A stretch of 13,559 nt of DNA from CAZCCC01 sp964535715 (GCA_964535715.1 CAZHUO010000031.1:1-13559), one strand, 5' to 3'. Positions 6,983 to 13,377 are shown, numbered from the stretch's first letter. Numbers and translations: made by a program. Notes: generated by a model from the sequence alone, not told the origin.

Positions 6983-7345
6983 TTGCAAAAATTAATTGTC
7001 GATTTAAATAGCCGTTGGTTTATTTTAGATTGTCATAATGCTTTCAAGCATATTGAGAAAATATGTAATAACTTATCAGATAATAAGCCAATTTTAGTAA
7101 ACCTGCAAACTTTTTTGCTTTTTTTGTATCATTTTGAAAATCAAAAAAAAGAAATTGAAGTAAAAATTACTAAAATAGATTCAGTTTTAGGTCAAGGACC
7201 TTATCTTTTTCAGGAATTTGATTGGCATGCTAAATTGGGAAAATTATATCAGTTGATGATTATTGCAAGTCTTAAAAGCATTAAGTCTTATCCTGGAATA
7301 GATAATCATTGTGAAATTCTTAGAAAAACCGGCCTATTAATTTAA
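6983..7345 (+). CDS. hypothetical protein, 120 residues
   Basis: I do not recognise a family. The protein is probably soluble and mostly helical. It contains 'VDLNSRWFILDCHNAFKHIEK' near the N terminus and 'QEFDWHAKLGKLYQLMIIASLKSIKSYP' near the C terminus, with no signal peptide or membrane helix. The TTG start at 6983 is chosen because GGAGG lies 9 nt upstream (6969-6973); the nearby ATG at 6967 is in another frame. The gene stands alone on the plus strand between two minus-strand genes. It has a near-consensus promoter overlapping the gltX start and a strong terminator just after its stop. Its stop codon overlaps the stop of the convergent glycosyltransferase gene by two bases. These complete expression signals support a real gene despite the unknown function. 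Confidence 0.8.
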   Translation: MQKLIVDLNSRWFILDCHNAFKHIEKICNNLSDNKPILVNLQTFLLFLYHFENQKKEIEVKITKIDSVLGQGPYLFQEFDWHAKLGKLYQLMIIASLKSIKSYPGIDNHCEILRKTGLLI

Positions 7346-8115
7346 TTTTCGGTTTCGCTTTCATTTTTAGCGAAACTTTTTTTTATTTTGTAAATAATCA
7401 CAAGTATGGGAAATAAAATGGTCGCATTAATAATTCGTTTAAATCTATGTGGTTCCAAAATAAGCCTGAATAACCATTCAAGGCCAATATTTCTTATAAA
7501 TTTAGGCGGTCTTTTTATTTTTCCTGAAATATAATCGAATGCTCCGCCGACGCCGATTGCCAGTTTAACTGAAGTCATTTTATCGAGATGATAAAAAATC
7601 CAGCTTTCTTGCTTTATCTGGCCAAGCGCTACAAAAAGAATTTCCGGCTTTGTTTCATTTATTCTGTTTATTAAGTCCCAGTCATTTTGTTTCGGATCAA
7701 TAATCAATCCGCCGCTTTCCGCTCCGACAATATTCAAATTCGGGTATTCATTTTTAAGATTTAATGATGCACCGGCCGCAATCATCTCGCCTGCTCCCAA
7801 AAAATAAACCGAATAATTATTTTGTTCAGCCAATTCGCATATTGCCCAAACCAAATCTACCCCTGTTACCCGTTGCAATCTTTGACCTAAAAATTTAGCC
7901 GCCTTAATCAGGCCGATGCCGTCAGCGCAGGCGATGTCGGCATAATTTAAAATTTTTTTAAAATCTTCATCTTTATTTGAAGCCACTAAAAATTCGGGAT
8001 TTGGCGTAACAATAAAATGCTGGTTTTGTGAATTTAAAAATAGCTTTATTTTTTCTAAAACTTCTTGCAAGGATAAGTTATCGATTTTGACGCCTAAAAT
8101 TTCTACTTTGTTCAT
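7342..8115 (-). CDS. WecG/TagA/CpsF-family glycosyltransferase (GT26)
   Basis: Predicted transferase that adds a sugar to a lipid-linked acceptor on the inner face of the membrane for a surface polymer. Family members make teichoic-acid linkage units, enterobacterial common antigen or capsule; the polymer here is unknown. The 257 residues match the family. The motif TPNPEFLV places Thr at 37 and the ADGIG motif places Asp at 65, the same positions as the key residues reported for TagA. 'ALGQIKQESWI' and 'GVGGAFDYISGKIKRPPKFIRNIGLEWLFRL' are typical of the C-terminal half. The basic, hydrophobic tail (about 205-245) resembles the membrane-targeting appendage. The ATG at 8115 lacks a Shine-Dalgarno site and is preceded by an array of 7-nt repeats. 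No other polysaccharide genes are nearby. Confidence 0.94.
   Translation of the reverse strand: MNKVEILGVKIDNLSLQEVLEKIKLFLNSQNQHFIVTPNPEFLVASNKDEDFKKILNYADIACADGIGLIKAAKFLGQRLQRVTGVDLVWAICELAEQNNYSVYFLGAGEMIAAGASLNLKNEYPNLNIVGAESGGLIIDPKQNDWDLINRINETKPEILFVALGQIKQESWIFYHLDKMTSVKLAIGVGGAFDYISGKIKRPPKFIRNIGLEWLFRLILEPHRFKRIINATILFPILVIIYKIKKSFAKNESETEN
7352..7384 (+). terminator. intrinsic terminator inside the 3' end of the convergent gene
   Basis: GTTTCGCT (7352-7359) and AGCGAAAC (7369-7376) form a perfect 8-bp stem with a 9-nt loop, followed by eight T (7377-7384). It terminates the plus-strand orphan gene while also encoding the last codons of the minus-strand glycosyltransferase. Confidence 0.88.
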
Positions 8116-8120
8116 TTATA

Positions 8121-8198
8121 AGAATTAAGAATCACGAATTAAGAATTAAGGTTTTTTAGCAATTTTTCCTTGATTCTTAATTCTTACTTCTTAATTTT
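8121..8198. repeat. inverted repeat built of heptanucleotide units
   Basis: The left arm (8121-8151) holds four 7-nt units: GAATTAA, GAATCAC, GAATTAA, GAATTAA. The right arm (8168-8198) holds the complementary units TTGATTC, TTAATTC, TTACTTC, TTAATTT. The arms match at 26 of 31 positions around a 16-nt centre. The left arm ends 5 nt before the glycosyltransferase start, the right arm about 10 nt after the stop of the possible small basic protein. Confidence 0.75.
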
Positions 8199-8208
8199 AT
8201 TTTTGATT

Positions 8209-8352
8209 TCAGACCAGTTTCTTCGGTCGTGGCAACGGCTGGCTGAATCGAAAACGTTGAACTTCCTGCGGTCCGTCAGCTTTGTATCGGCTTTTTGACC
8301 TGTAGCGGGTCACTTTGCTTTTGTTATATTTTCGAGATGAATGGTCGCGCAT
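8209..8352 (-). CDS. possible small very basic protein, 47 residues
   Basis: The frame encodes a peptide with 15 Arg/Lys and only 3 acidic residues, rich in Ser and Tyr, with the start 'MRDHSSRKYNKSKVTRYRSK' and an end rich in Pro, Phe and Lys. Such composition suggests RNA, DNA or ribosome binding, but I recognise no family. It fills most of the gap between the glycosyltransferase and thpR, on their strand. Arginine is spelled by varied codons (CGC, CGA, CGT, AGG), more like coding than low-complexity sequence. A 7-nt repeat array lies just upstream of the ATG, as at three firmer genes. Against it: no Shine-Dalgarno site or clear promoter, and it ends in TGA, which none of the confident genes uses. 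The region could instead be a structured RNA (hairpins at 8210-8228 and 8296-8312). Confidence 0.42.
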   Translation of the reverse strand: MRDHSSRKYNKSKVTRYRSKSRYKADGPQEVQRFRFSQPLPRPKKLV

Positions 8353-8358
8353 ATGTTC

Positions 8359-8386
8359 ATGAAATATGAAACATAAAACTTAAAAC
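8359..8386. repeat. heptanucleotide tandem array
   Basis: Four consecutive 7-nt units ATGAAAT, ATGAAAC, ATAAAAC, TTAAAAC. The array lies 7 nt upstream of the ATG of the possible 47-residue protein (minus strand) and 27 nt past the thpR stop. Confidence 0.75.
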
Positions 8387-8412
8387 AAGCTAAACCTTTT
8401 TTGTTATGTGTT

Positions 8413-8970
8413 TTATGATTTTAAAGTATAGCTTTCTAAAATTGTATATTCTGAACCGTATGGATTTAGTTGACTTTCCATTAATTCAATACTTTTGATT
8501 GGTATTTCTAGATTAGGTAATCTGACTTGTTCTGTTTTAAATTCAGTCGAATCGGTAACCCTGGCTAAAGTTAAATGAACCTGCCATGGCCGTTTGTCAA
8601 TTTTAATGCCAATCTTTTGCAATTCCCAGCCTAATTCTCGCTGAAGATTTATCAGTTTATCACCAGATTTTTTTTGACTGCTTAGAAAAATTACCCGTGG
8701 ATTTTTAAAATTTCTAAAAGCACCAATTTGTCCGGTAATTAGTTTTGTTTCGCTATATTTATTGGCAATATTATTTAATACGGATTTAACATTGTTGATT
8801 TGTTTTTCTTCAAGTTCCCCTAAAAAATGCAATGTTAAATGGATTATTTTTGATTTTACATAACGAATTTCCGGCTGCGGATTTATTTTTTTAAGCTGTA
8901 CTATTAGTTCACCAATCTTTTCTTTAGTATCTTCAGGCAAATTCACCGCGATAAAAACCCTTTTTTTCAT
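8413..8970 (-). CDS. thpR: RNA 2',3'-cyclic phosphodiesterase / 2'-5' RNA ligase family
   Basis: A 185-residue member of the 2H phosphoesterase (LigT/ThpR) family, which hydrolyses 2',3'-cyclic phosphates and in vitro can join tRNA halves through 2'-5' bonds. Both catalytic HxTx tetrads are intact: H44-L-T46 ('HLTLHFLGEL') and H132-L-T134 ('HLTLARV'). Length and the start 'RVFIAVNLPED' are standard. The ATG at 8970 follows TGC-TATAAT by only 6 nt, predicting a leaderless mRNA. A long inverted repeat (8983-9020) covers the region upstream of the -10. It is divergent from the radical SAM gene; the physiological substrate is unknown. Confidence 0.94.
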   Translation of the reverse strand: MKKRVFIAVNLPEDTKEKIGELIVQLKKINPQPEIRYVKSKIIHLTLHFLGELEEKQINNVKSVLNNIANKYSETKLITGQIGAFRNFKNPRVIFLSSQKKSGDKLINLQRELGWELQKIGIKIDKRPWQVHLTLARVTDSTEFKTEQVRLPNLEIPIKSIELMESQLNPYGSEYTILESYTLKS

Positions 8971-9020
8971 AGTTCAATTATAGCAGATTTTAAGATTTTA
9001 GCCAAAAAAATCTTATCTGC
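8971..9020 (-). promoter_or_regulatory. thpR leaderless promoter and upstream palindrome
   Basis: On the minus strand TGC-TATAAT (TATAAT at 8982-8977) lies 6 nt before the ATG. Directly upstream, GCAGAT (8983-8988) with ATCTGC (9015-9020) and AAGATTT (8992-8998) with AAATCTT (9008-9014) form a 13-bp stem with one 3-nt bulge. It has no T-run, so it looks like an operator or cruciform rather than a terminator. The rest of the thpR-amrS gap (9021-9160) shows nothing I can name. Confidence 0.55.
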
Positions 9021-9160
9021 CTGCAGTTTAGTGCAATCACTCTTGAAATTTACTGTCTCAAATGAAAGCTGGATAAATTCATTTTGATGCTTAAATCAAT
9101 TATCAAACAATAAATATTAAAAATAAGAGACTTTTGCTAATTAAATAATCAGAAATTTTA

Positions 9161-9175
9161 TGCTATAATAATTAA
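9161..9175 (+). promoter_or_regulatory. extended -10 promoter, leaderless, for amrS operon
   Basis: TGC-TATAAT (TATAAT at 9164-9169) is followed by 6 nt and the ATG at 9176. The extended -10 sequence is identical to that of divergent thpR. No clear -35 and no Shine-Dalgarno site. Confidence 0.65.
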
Positions 9176-10063
9176 ATGAAAGAAGCATTATTCTACCAAA
9201 AATTAGACGGTAAAATGGTTAAATGCCAGCTTTGTAATCATTTTTGTAAAATAAAAAAAGACCAAAGAGGAATTTGCGGAGTTCGGGAAAACAAAAATGG
9301 CAAGCTTTATACCTTGGTTTATGGTAAAATAATAGCTATTCACGTCGATCCGATTGAAAAAAAACCGCTTTACCATTATCTTGCCGAAACAAAAACTTTT
9401 TCAATTGCTACTGTCGGTTGCAATTTTCGCTGCGCAAATTGTCAAAATGCCGATATATCGCAAGCCAGCAAAGAGGGCTATTTTTTTGAAAAAAAGGAGA
9501 TGCCAGGCCAGGTTCTAAAACCGCAACAAATTATTGATTTGGCAAAAAGAGCTAATTGCCCGAGCATTTCATATACCTATACCGAGCCGACGGTTTTTTT
9601 TGAATTTGCTTTTGACTGCATGAAACTGGCTAAAGAAAAAAATCTGAAAAATATCTGGGTTTCAAACGGCTATACCAGCCGAAAAGCTTTAGTGGCGGCT
9701 AAGCCTTATCTTGATGCGGTGAATATCGATTTGAAATTTTTTAATGACTCAACTTATAAAAGAGTTTGCGGCGCAAATCTTGATCCGATACTTGATAATT
9801 TGGTTTGGTATAAAAAAAGCGGAATTCATCTTGAAATAACAACATTAATTATTCCGACATTAAATGATAGCAATAAAGAATTATCGGATATCGCCAAATT
9901 TATTAAAAATAAGCTTGGTTCTGATACCGCTTGGCACGTTTCGGCGTTTTGGCCGACATATAAATTAAATGACTTGCCCCCTACCCAGAAAGAAACGGTT
10001 ATGATGGCCAAAGAGATTGGACATAAATTAGGTTTAATAAATGTTTATACTGGAAATATTTAG
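9176..10063 (+). CDS. amrS: AmmeMemoRadiSam system radical SAM enzyme
   Basis: A radical SAM protein of 295 residues, related to pyruvate formate-lyase activating enzymes. The SAM-cleaving iron-sulfur motif CxxxCxxC is C82, C86, C89 in 'TVGCNFRCANCQN'. An N-terminal cysteine set (C17, C20, C24, C34 in 'CQLCNHFC...GICG') and 'LYTLVYGKIIAIHVDPIEKKPLYH' are hallmarks of this subfamily. The reaction of the AmmeMemoRadiSam system is not established; the family is named from co-occurrence of this enzyme with AMMECR1-like and MEMO-like proteins. A LigB/MEMO-superfamily gene two places downstream supports the assignment; an AMMECR1 gene is not in the window. The gene starts an operon: the next start is one base after this stop. 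Promoter is the leaderless extended -10 just upstream. Confidence 0.93.
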   Translation: MKEALFYQKLDGKMVKCQLCNHFCKIKKDQRGICGVRENKNGKLYTLVYGKIIAIHVDPIEKKPLYHYLAETKTFSIATVGCNFRCANCQNADISQASKEGYFFEKKEMPGQVLKPQQIIDLAKRANCPSISYTYTEPTVFFEFAFDCMKLAKEKNLKNIWVSNGYTSRKALVAAKPYLDAVNIDLKFFNDSTYKRVCGANLDPILDNLVWYKKSGIHLEITTLIIPTLNDSNKELSDIAKFIKNKLGSDTAWHVSAFWPTYKLNDLPPTQKETVMMAKEIGHKLGLINVYTGNI

Positions 10064-10064
10064 T

Positions 10065-11450
10065 ATGCTAAAAAACAAAAAATCAAGAAAACAAGGAAGC
10101 AAGAAGTTAAAGGCAGTTGTTTTATTTTTTTATTTTTTTATTTTTTTCTTAAATTGCCTGCCCTGTCCAGTTTCGGCTGAATATTATTTTAATCCGCATT
10201 TTATTATAAGTGATGAAGAGGCGACCGATTACCTTTCTATGTCTTCGCAGGATATCGAAGGATTTTTGAGGGGCAAAAATAGCGGTTTGGCTAATTTAGT
10301 GACAACTGACTACAATGGGATCAGCAAAAAGGTTTCAGAAATAATTTGGCAGGCGGCAATGGAAAGCAAAATCAGCCCGAAACTTATTCTTGTGACTTTG
10401 CAGAAAGAGCAGAGTTTGGTTGAAAATCCTTTTCCAACTAAAACGCAGCTTGACCGGGCAATGGGCTACCGCTGTCCAGACAGCGGATCCTGTCATCCCA
10501 ATACTTTAGATTTCGGCAAGCAGGTTGACGGCGCCGCCTGGCAGTTTCGCCAATATTTTGACTATCCAAATAATTGGAATTTCAGACTAAACGAAACTTA
10601 TCTTATTGACGGCTGGTTTGTAACGCCGATGAATCAGGCAACCGCCGGACTTTACAATTATACTCCGCATTATTCCGGAAATAATCGTTTTTGGCAGCTT
10701 TGGCAGAAATATTGGGGTCGGGATTATCCAGACGGCTCTTTACTTAAATCCTATGACAGTCCGGCAGTCTGGCTGATTCAATATGGCTCAAGGCGTCTGA
10801 TAACATCCTGGGGAGTCCTGGTTTCCAGGTTTGACCCAAAAAAAATAATCAGTGTTTCCAGAAGCGATTTGGAAAAATATGGAATATCCACAGCAATAAA
10901 ATTCTATAATTATTCATTATTAGGCTTGCCTGATGGCAGAATATTCCTTTTAGTCGACGATGAGTTAAGACATATCGTCTCAATGGAAGTATTTCGAGTG
11001 ATCGGCTTTAATCCGGACGAGGTTGTTTCTATTAAGGAAACTGACTTGGAAGGCTATAAGTTTGGTAAAGACATAACCGTTGATTCAATTTATCCGACCG
11101 GCGCTTTGTTGCAGAATAACCAGACTGGCGGCGTATATTTTGTTCAAGACGGCATAAAATATCCAATATATTCGGCGGAAATAATGAACGCGAATTTTAA
11201 TAATAGGTCATTATTTAAAGTAAGCCCGATCGAAATCGAGAAATACCAAATCGGCGATCCGGTTAAATTCAGAGATGGAGAAATTGTAAAGGCTGATAAT
11301 GATTTAAAAGTTTATGTCATTTCCGGCGGTATGAGACGTTGGGTGAAGACCGCCGAAGGGTTTGCCAAATTTGGCTATAAGTGGGATAATTTAATTACTA
11401 CCAGCGCCAAAGCGATTGAAATTCATCCTCTTGGCCAAGACATCGAGTAA
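10065..11450 (+). CDS. secreted lysozyme-like protein with C-terminal repeats
   Basis: Predicted exported wall-acting protein of 461 residues. A signal peptide covers 1-38, cut after 'PVSA'. A domain (about 40-218) resembles the lysozyme-like domain of actinobacterial and CPR wall proteins. It has 'LILVTLQKEQSLVE' with candidate catalytic E115, a possible C137-C143 disulfide, and 'QATAGLYNYTPH' at 191-202. Four degenerate repeats of about 50-65 residues follow (about 224-461), each with a 'VYxxxxGxxRxI' type strand. Such repeats are common in CPR surface proteins and may bind wall or glycan. The ATG at 10065, one base after the amrS stop, is preferred over an upstream ATG at 10041 that would overlap amrS and disturb the signal peptide. 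Catalytic activity is inferred. Its place inside an AmmeMemoRadiSam operon is unusual. Confidence 0.85.
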   Translation: MLKNKKSRKQGSKKLKAVVLFFYFFIFFLNCLPCPVSAEYYFNPHFIISDEEATDYLSMSSQDIEGFLRGKNSGLANLVTTDYNGISKKVSEIIWQAAMESKISPKLILVTLQKEQSLVENPFPTKTQLDRAMGYRCPDSGSCHPNTLDFGKQVDGAAWQFRQYFDYPNNWNFRLNETYLIDGWFVTPMNQATAGLYNYTPHYSGNNRFWQLWQKYWGRDYPDGSLLKSYDSPAVWLIQYGSRRLITSWGVLVSRFDPKKIISVSRSDLEKYGISTAIKFYNYSLLGLPDGRIFLLVDDELRHIVSMEVFRVIGFNPDEVVSIKETDLEGYKFGKDITVDSIYPTGALLQNNQTGGVYFVQDGIKYPIYSAEIMNANFNNRSLFKVSPIEIEKYQIGDPVKFRDGEIVKADNDLKVYVISGGMRRWVKTAEGFAKFGYKWDNLITTSAKAIEIHPLGQDIE

Positions 11451-11474
11451 TTATAATATTTTTTATATTAAAAT

Positions 11475-12272
11475 ATGCCAATAGTTTTTTCAGCAATTAC
11501 GCCTCATCCCCCGGTTTTAATACCAGATATAGGTAAGGATAATCTAAAAAAGATAAAAAAGACCGAGGAATCGATGAAAAAATTAGAACAGGAGCTGTAT
11601 GCAGCAAAGCCTGACACAATTGTGATTATTTCTCCGCACGGCCAAATTTTAAATGATGCTTTTAATATTAATTTGAGTTCCGATTATATTGCCGATTTTA
11701 AAGATTTTGGAAATTTCAGCTTAGAGCTAAAATTTAAAAGCGATTATATGTCGATTCAACAGATTCGGGCTGCTGATGAGACCAAAAAAAATGTTGCCAT
11801 AACATTGACCAGCAGCTCTAAACTTGACCATGGTTTTTCCATTCCGCTCTATTACTTAACCCAGCATTTGAAAAATGTTCCCATAATCCCAATTACATAT
11901 TCTGTTCTTGATTATCAAAAGCATTTTGAATTTGGCAAATTTTTACATCGCCAGCTTTCAAAGATTAATAAAAGGTTTGCCGTGATTGCATCAGGCGACT
12001 TATCTCATAGGCTGACAAATGATGCTCCGGCCGGTTATTCGGAAAAAGGCAAAAAATTTGACAGCCAGCTAGTGAAATTAATAAAAAATAAAGATATTCA
12101 AGGGATTTTGAATATCGATCAGGATTTTTGTTTGCAGGCCGGAGAGTGCGGCTTGCGTTCGATTATTGTATTGTTTGGTATTATTGAATCGTTGAATTTT
12201 ATGCCAGATGTTTTTTCATACGAGGGGCCTTTTGGTGTCGGTTATTTGGTTTGCAATTTCAAGCTGGTTTAG
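11475..12272 (+). CDS. LigB/MEMO-superfamily protein (class III extradiol dioxygenase-like)
   Basis: A 265-residue protein of the fold shared by LigB dioxygenases and MEMO1. It begins with the typical 'ITPHPPVLIPDIG'. Candidate iron ligands are H11, H55 (in 'IISPHG') and E250 (in 'YEGPFGVGY'); H119 ('LDHG') and H178 ('SGDLSHR') sit where catalytic or second-shell histidines are found. It looks closest to the stand-alone or AMMECR1-fused LigB-like group (COG3885 type) rather than to the shortest MEMO proteins. Being downstream of the AmmeMemoRadiSam radical SAM gene points to that system. The ring-cleavage substrate, if any, is unknown. The gap to the previous gene is 24 nt. TATATT placed 5 nt before the ATG could be an internal promoter. 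Confidence 0.85.
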   Translation: MPIVFSAITPHPPVLIPDIGKDNLKKIKKTEESMKKLEQELYAAKPDTIVIISPHGQILNDAFNINLSSDYIADFKDFGNFSLELKFKSDYMSIQQIRAADETKKNVAITLTSSSKLDHGFSIPLYYLTQHLKNVPIIPITYSVLDYQKHFEFGKFLHRQLSKINKRFAVIASGDLSHRLTNDAPAGYSEKGKKFDSQLVKLIKNKDIQGILNIDQDFCLQAGECGLRSIIVLFGIIESLNFMPDVFSYEGPFGVGYLVCNFKLV

Positions 12273-12295
12273 AAAAAATAATAAGACTATAATTT

Positions 12296-12317
12296 TAAGC
12301 TTTTTGGCTTATTTTTT
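12296..12317 (+). terminator. weak terminator between convergent genes
   Basis: TAAGC (12296-12300) and GCTTA (12307-12311) form a 5-bp stem with a 6-nt loop followed by six T. The stem overlaps the stop codon of the convergent gene. It is weak alone; the stronger hairpin at 12634-12652 lies further on. Confidence 0.4.
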
Positions 12318-12575
12318 ATTGGCTAATTTGAAAAAATATTTCCATTTTTCGCCGGTTTGACACAGCTCTTTGGTTTCATTTAGGCATTTTTCAACAAATG
12401 CTTTAGGATTTTCCTTGCATATTTTAAAAATTGAGTTTTTTTTATCTGCGGGAATATTGAGTTCATCAATTATTTTTAAAGCAAATTCCTGCCACTGATA
12501 TGCCGGCGGCTTTATTTTTTTTTTACTTTTTATTATCTCATTAAAATTCTGAAAGCCATTGTTGTTATAAATCAT
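12309..12575 (-). CDS. hypothetical protein, 88 residues
   Basis: No family recognised. The protein is Lys-rich and probably helical and cytoplasmic, without a signal or membrane helix. Its core 'PPAYQWQEFALKIIDELNIP' and 'FKICKENPKAFVEKCLNETKEL' look like a folded, conserved domain rather than a chance frame, and it ends 'GEKWKYFFKLANKK'. The ATG at 12575 has no Shine-Dalgarno site; a TATAAA-like -10 lies about 9 nt upstream. It follows the small membrane protein gene on the same strand but is separated from it by a terminator, so it is likely transcribed separately. Two cysteines (about 54 and 64) do not form a known metal motif. Confidence 0.68.
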   Translation of the reverse strand: MIYNNNGFQNFNEIIKSKKKIKPPAYQWQEFALKIIDELNIPADKKNSIFKICKENPKAFVEKCLNETKELCQTGEKWKYFFKLANKK

Positions 12576-12633
12576 ATAGTTTTTTTTATATTTTCTTAAT
12601 TTTAACTCATTAATTTTAAAAAAGCAAAGAAAA

Positions 12634-12660
12634 AACCCATTGCTAGTGGGTTATTTTTTT
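12634..12660. terminator. bidirectional intrinsic terminator
   Basis: AACCCA (12634-12639) and TGGGTT (12647-12652) form a 6-bp stem with a 7-nt loop. A 7-T run follows on the plus strand (12654-12660), and a T-rich run follows on the minus strand. It includes part of the stop codon of the minus-strand membrane protein gene, which it should terminate. It can also stop read-through from the amrS operon. Confidence 0.8.
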
Positions 12661-12899
12661 GTTGGACTGCTAAAACAGCAGTCTGTGTAATTCTCAAAAT
12701 CATCAAAAATAGCAAATGAAAGGCAAATTATTGCGATAATAAATACTAATACAAGTAGGACAGGTAAACTGAAAACATTTATTAAAAAATCGTATAAATC
12801 AGTTTTACTTCTGCCTATAGACATTAATATAATTGTTATAGCTAATCCAATTAAAACATAACAAGCAAAGCCAACCAAGGCAACAAGCAAGTAGATCAT
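12651..12899 (-). CDS. small membrane protein, two helices, unknown function
   Basis: An 82-residue protein with two strong hydrophobic segments (about 2-27 and 44-65) separated by a short polar loop 'SIGRSKTDLYDF'. A short polar tail contains a Cys-Cys pair and ends in Lys-Lys. It has no recognisable family signature. The ATG at 12899 is supported by GGGAG 9 nt upstream (12913-12909), one of few Shine-Dalgarno sites in the window. A TATAAT at 12956-12951 on the same strand may be its -10, though no good -35 is seen. A terminator overlaps its stop. Size and topology would fit a holin-like or stress membrane peptide, but nothing here decides this. Confidence 0.65.
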   Translation of the reverse strand: MIYLLVALVGFACYVLIGLAITIILMSIGRSKTDLYDFLINVFSLPVLLVLVFIIAIICLSFAIFDDFENYTDCCFSSPTKK

Positions 12900-13063
12900 T
12901 TTTAATTTCTCCCAGTATTTGAGGTTTATGTTATAAAGAGCAAGCTACTTATTATACTAAAATTTATAATAAAAAATGGCAACTTAAAAATCAATTTCAA
13001 AGTTAAATATTTTTTACTAGAGGCGTAAGAATAATATTAATACCATTTATCCCCAAAAAACCC

Positions 13064-13091
13064 TTGACTTATATTATAAATAAGTTATAAT
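13064..13091 (+). promoter_or_regulatory. promoter before the second structured RNA
   Basis: TTGACT (13064-13069) and TATAAT (13086-13091) are 16 bp apart. Predicted start is about 13098. The stretch before it (12900-13063) holds only the leader of the minus-strand membrane gene and AT-rich sequence. Confidence 0.65.
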
Positions 13092-13109
13092 ATTTTTTTA
13101 CTATTAAAT

Positions 13110-13142
13110 ATCTCCCAAAATTCTGGGGGATTTTCATTTTTT
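13110..13142 (+). terminator. attenuator-like early terminator
   Basis: ATCTCCCA (13110-13117) and TGGGGGAT (13124-13131) form an 8-bp stem (one G-U pair) with a 6-nt loop, followed by a T-rich run (TTTCATTTTTT). It lies only about 12 nt after the predicted start of transcription. A second perfect hairpin, AAAGGGT/ACCCTTT, follows at about 13154-13172. Confidence 0.5.
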
Positions 13143-13215
13143 CAATTTAAATAAAGGGTATTAAACCCTTTGATGGCTCCCTTTTCACGATACGATTCAT
13201 AAATTAAACCTGTGT

Positions 13216-13349
13216 CGTAGCGGCTTAACAAGGTCTTGCACCTATTTTACTGATCACTGTTTAGGTTAAATAATATATTTTATACTGTAGAAAAAATTAA
13301 TCTTAAAAATGATTGATGAGTAAAATAGGTGCGGGACTCTCGCCCTACG
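13216..13349 (+). ncRNA. long-stem structured RNA candidate
   Basis: Bases 13232-13256 pair with 13314-13338 over 24 of 25 positions, including a perfect 14-bp block (13238-13251 with 13319-13332) and three G-U pairs. Outside it, CGTAG and GGC (13216-13224, one bulged C) pair with GCC and CTACG (13342-13349), across a 7-by-3 internal loop. The terminal loop is about 57 nt. The G-U pairs suggest pairing selected as RNA rather than a DNA palindrome. I recognise no known family; tRNA, tmRNA, 6S and CRISPR signatures are absent. It may be a leader of the small ORF that follows. Confidence 0.55.
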
Positions 13350-13377
13350 TCGCCAATAAAATTAAAAATAAAAAACA

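Noticed and set aside
10041..10064. Upstream ATG as start of the secreted protein
   Set aside because: It would overlap amrS and add a hydrophobic piece before the basic part of the signal peptide; ATG 10065 gives a classic signal peptide.
13325..13356. tRNA-like or tmRNA-like 3' end at the edge of the second structured RNA
   Set aside because: The GCGGG...CGCCA appearance lacks a 7-nt T-loop with TTCRA and an acceptor-stem partner.
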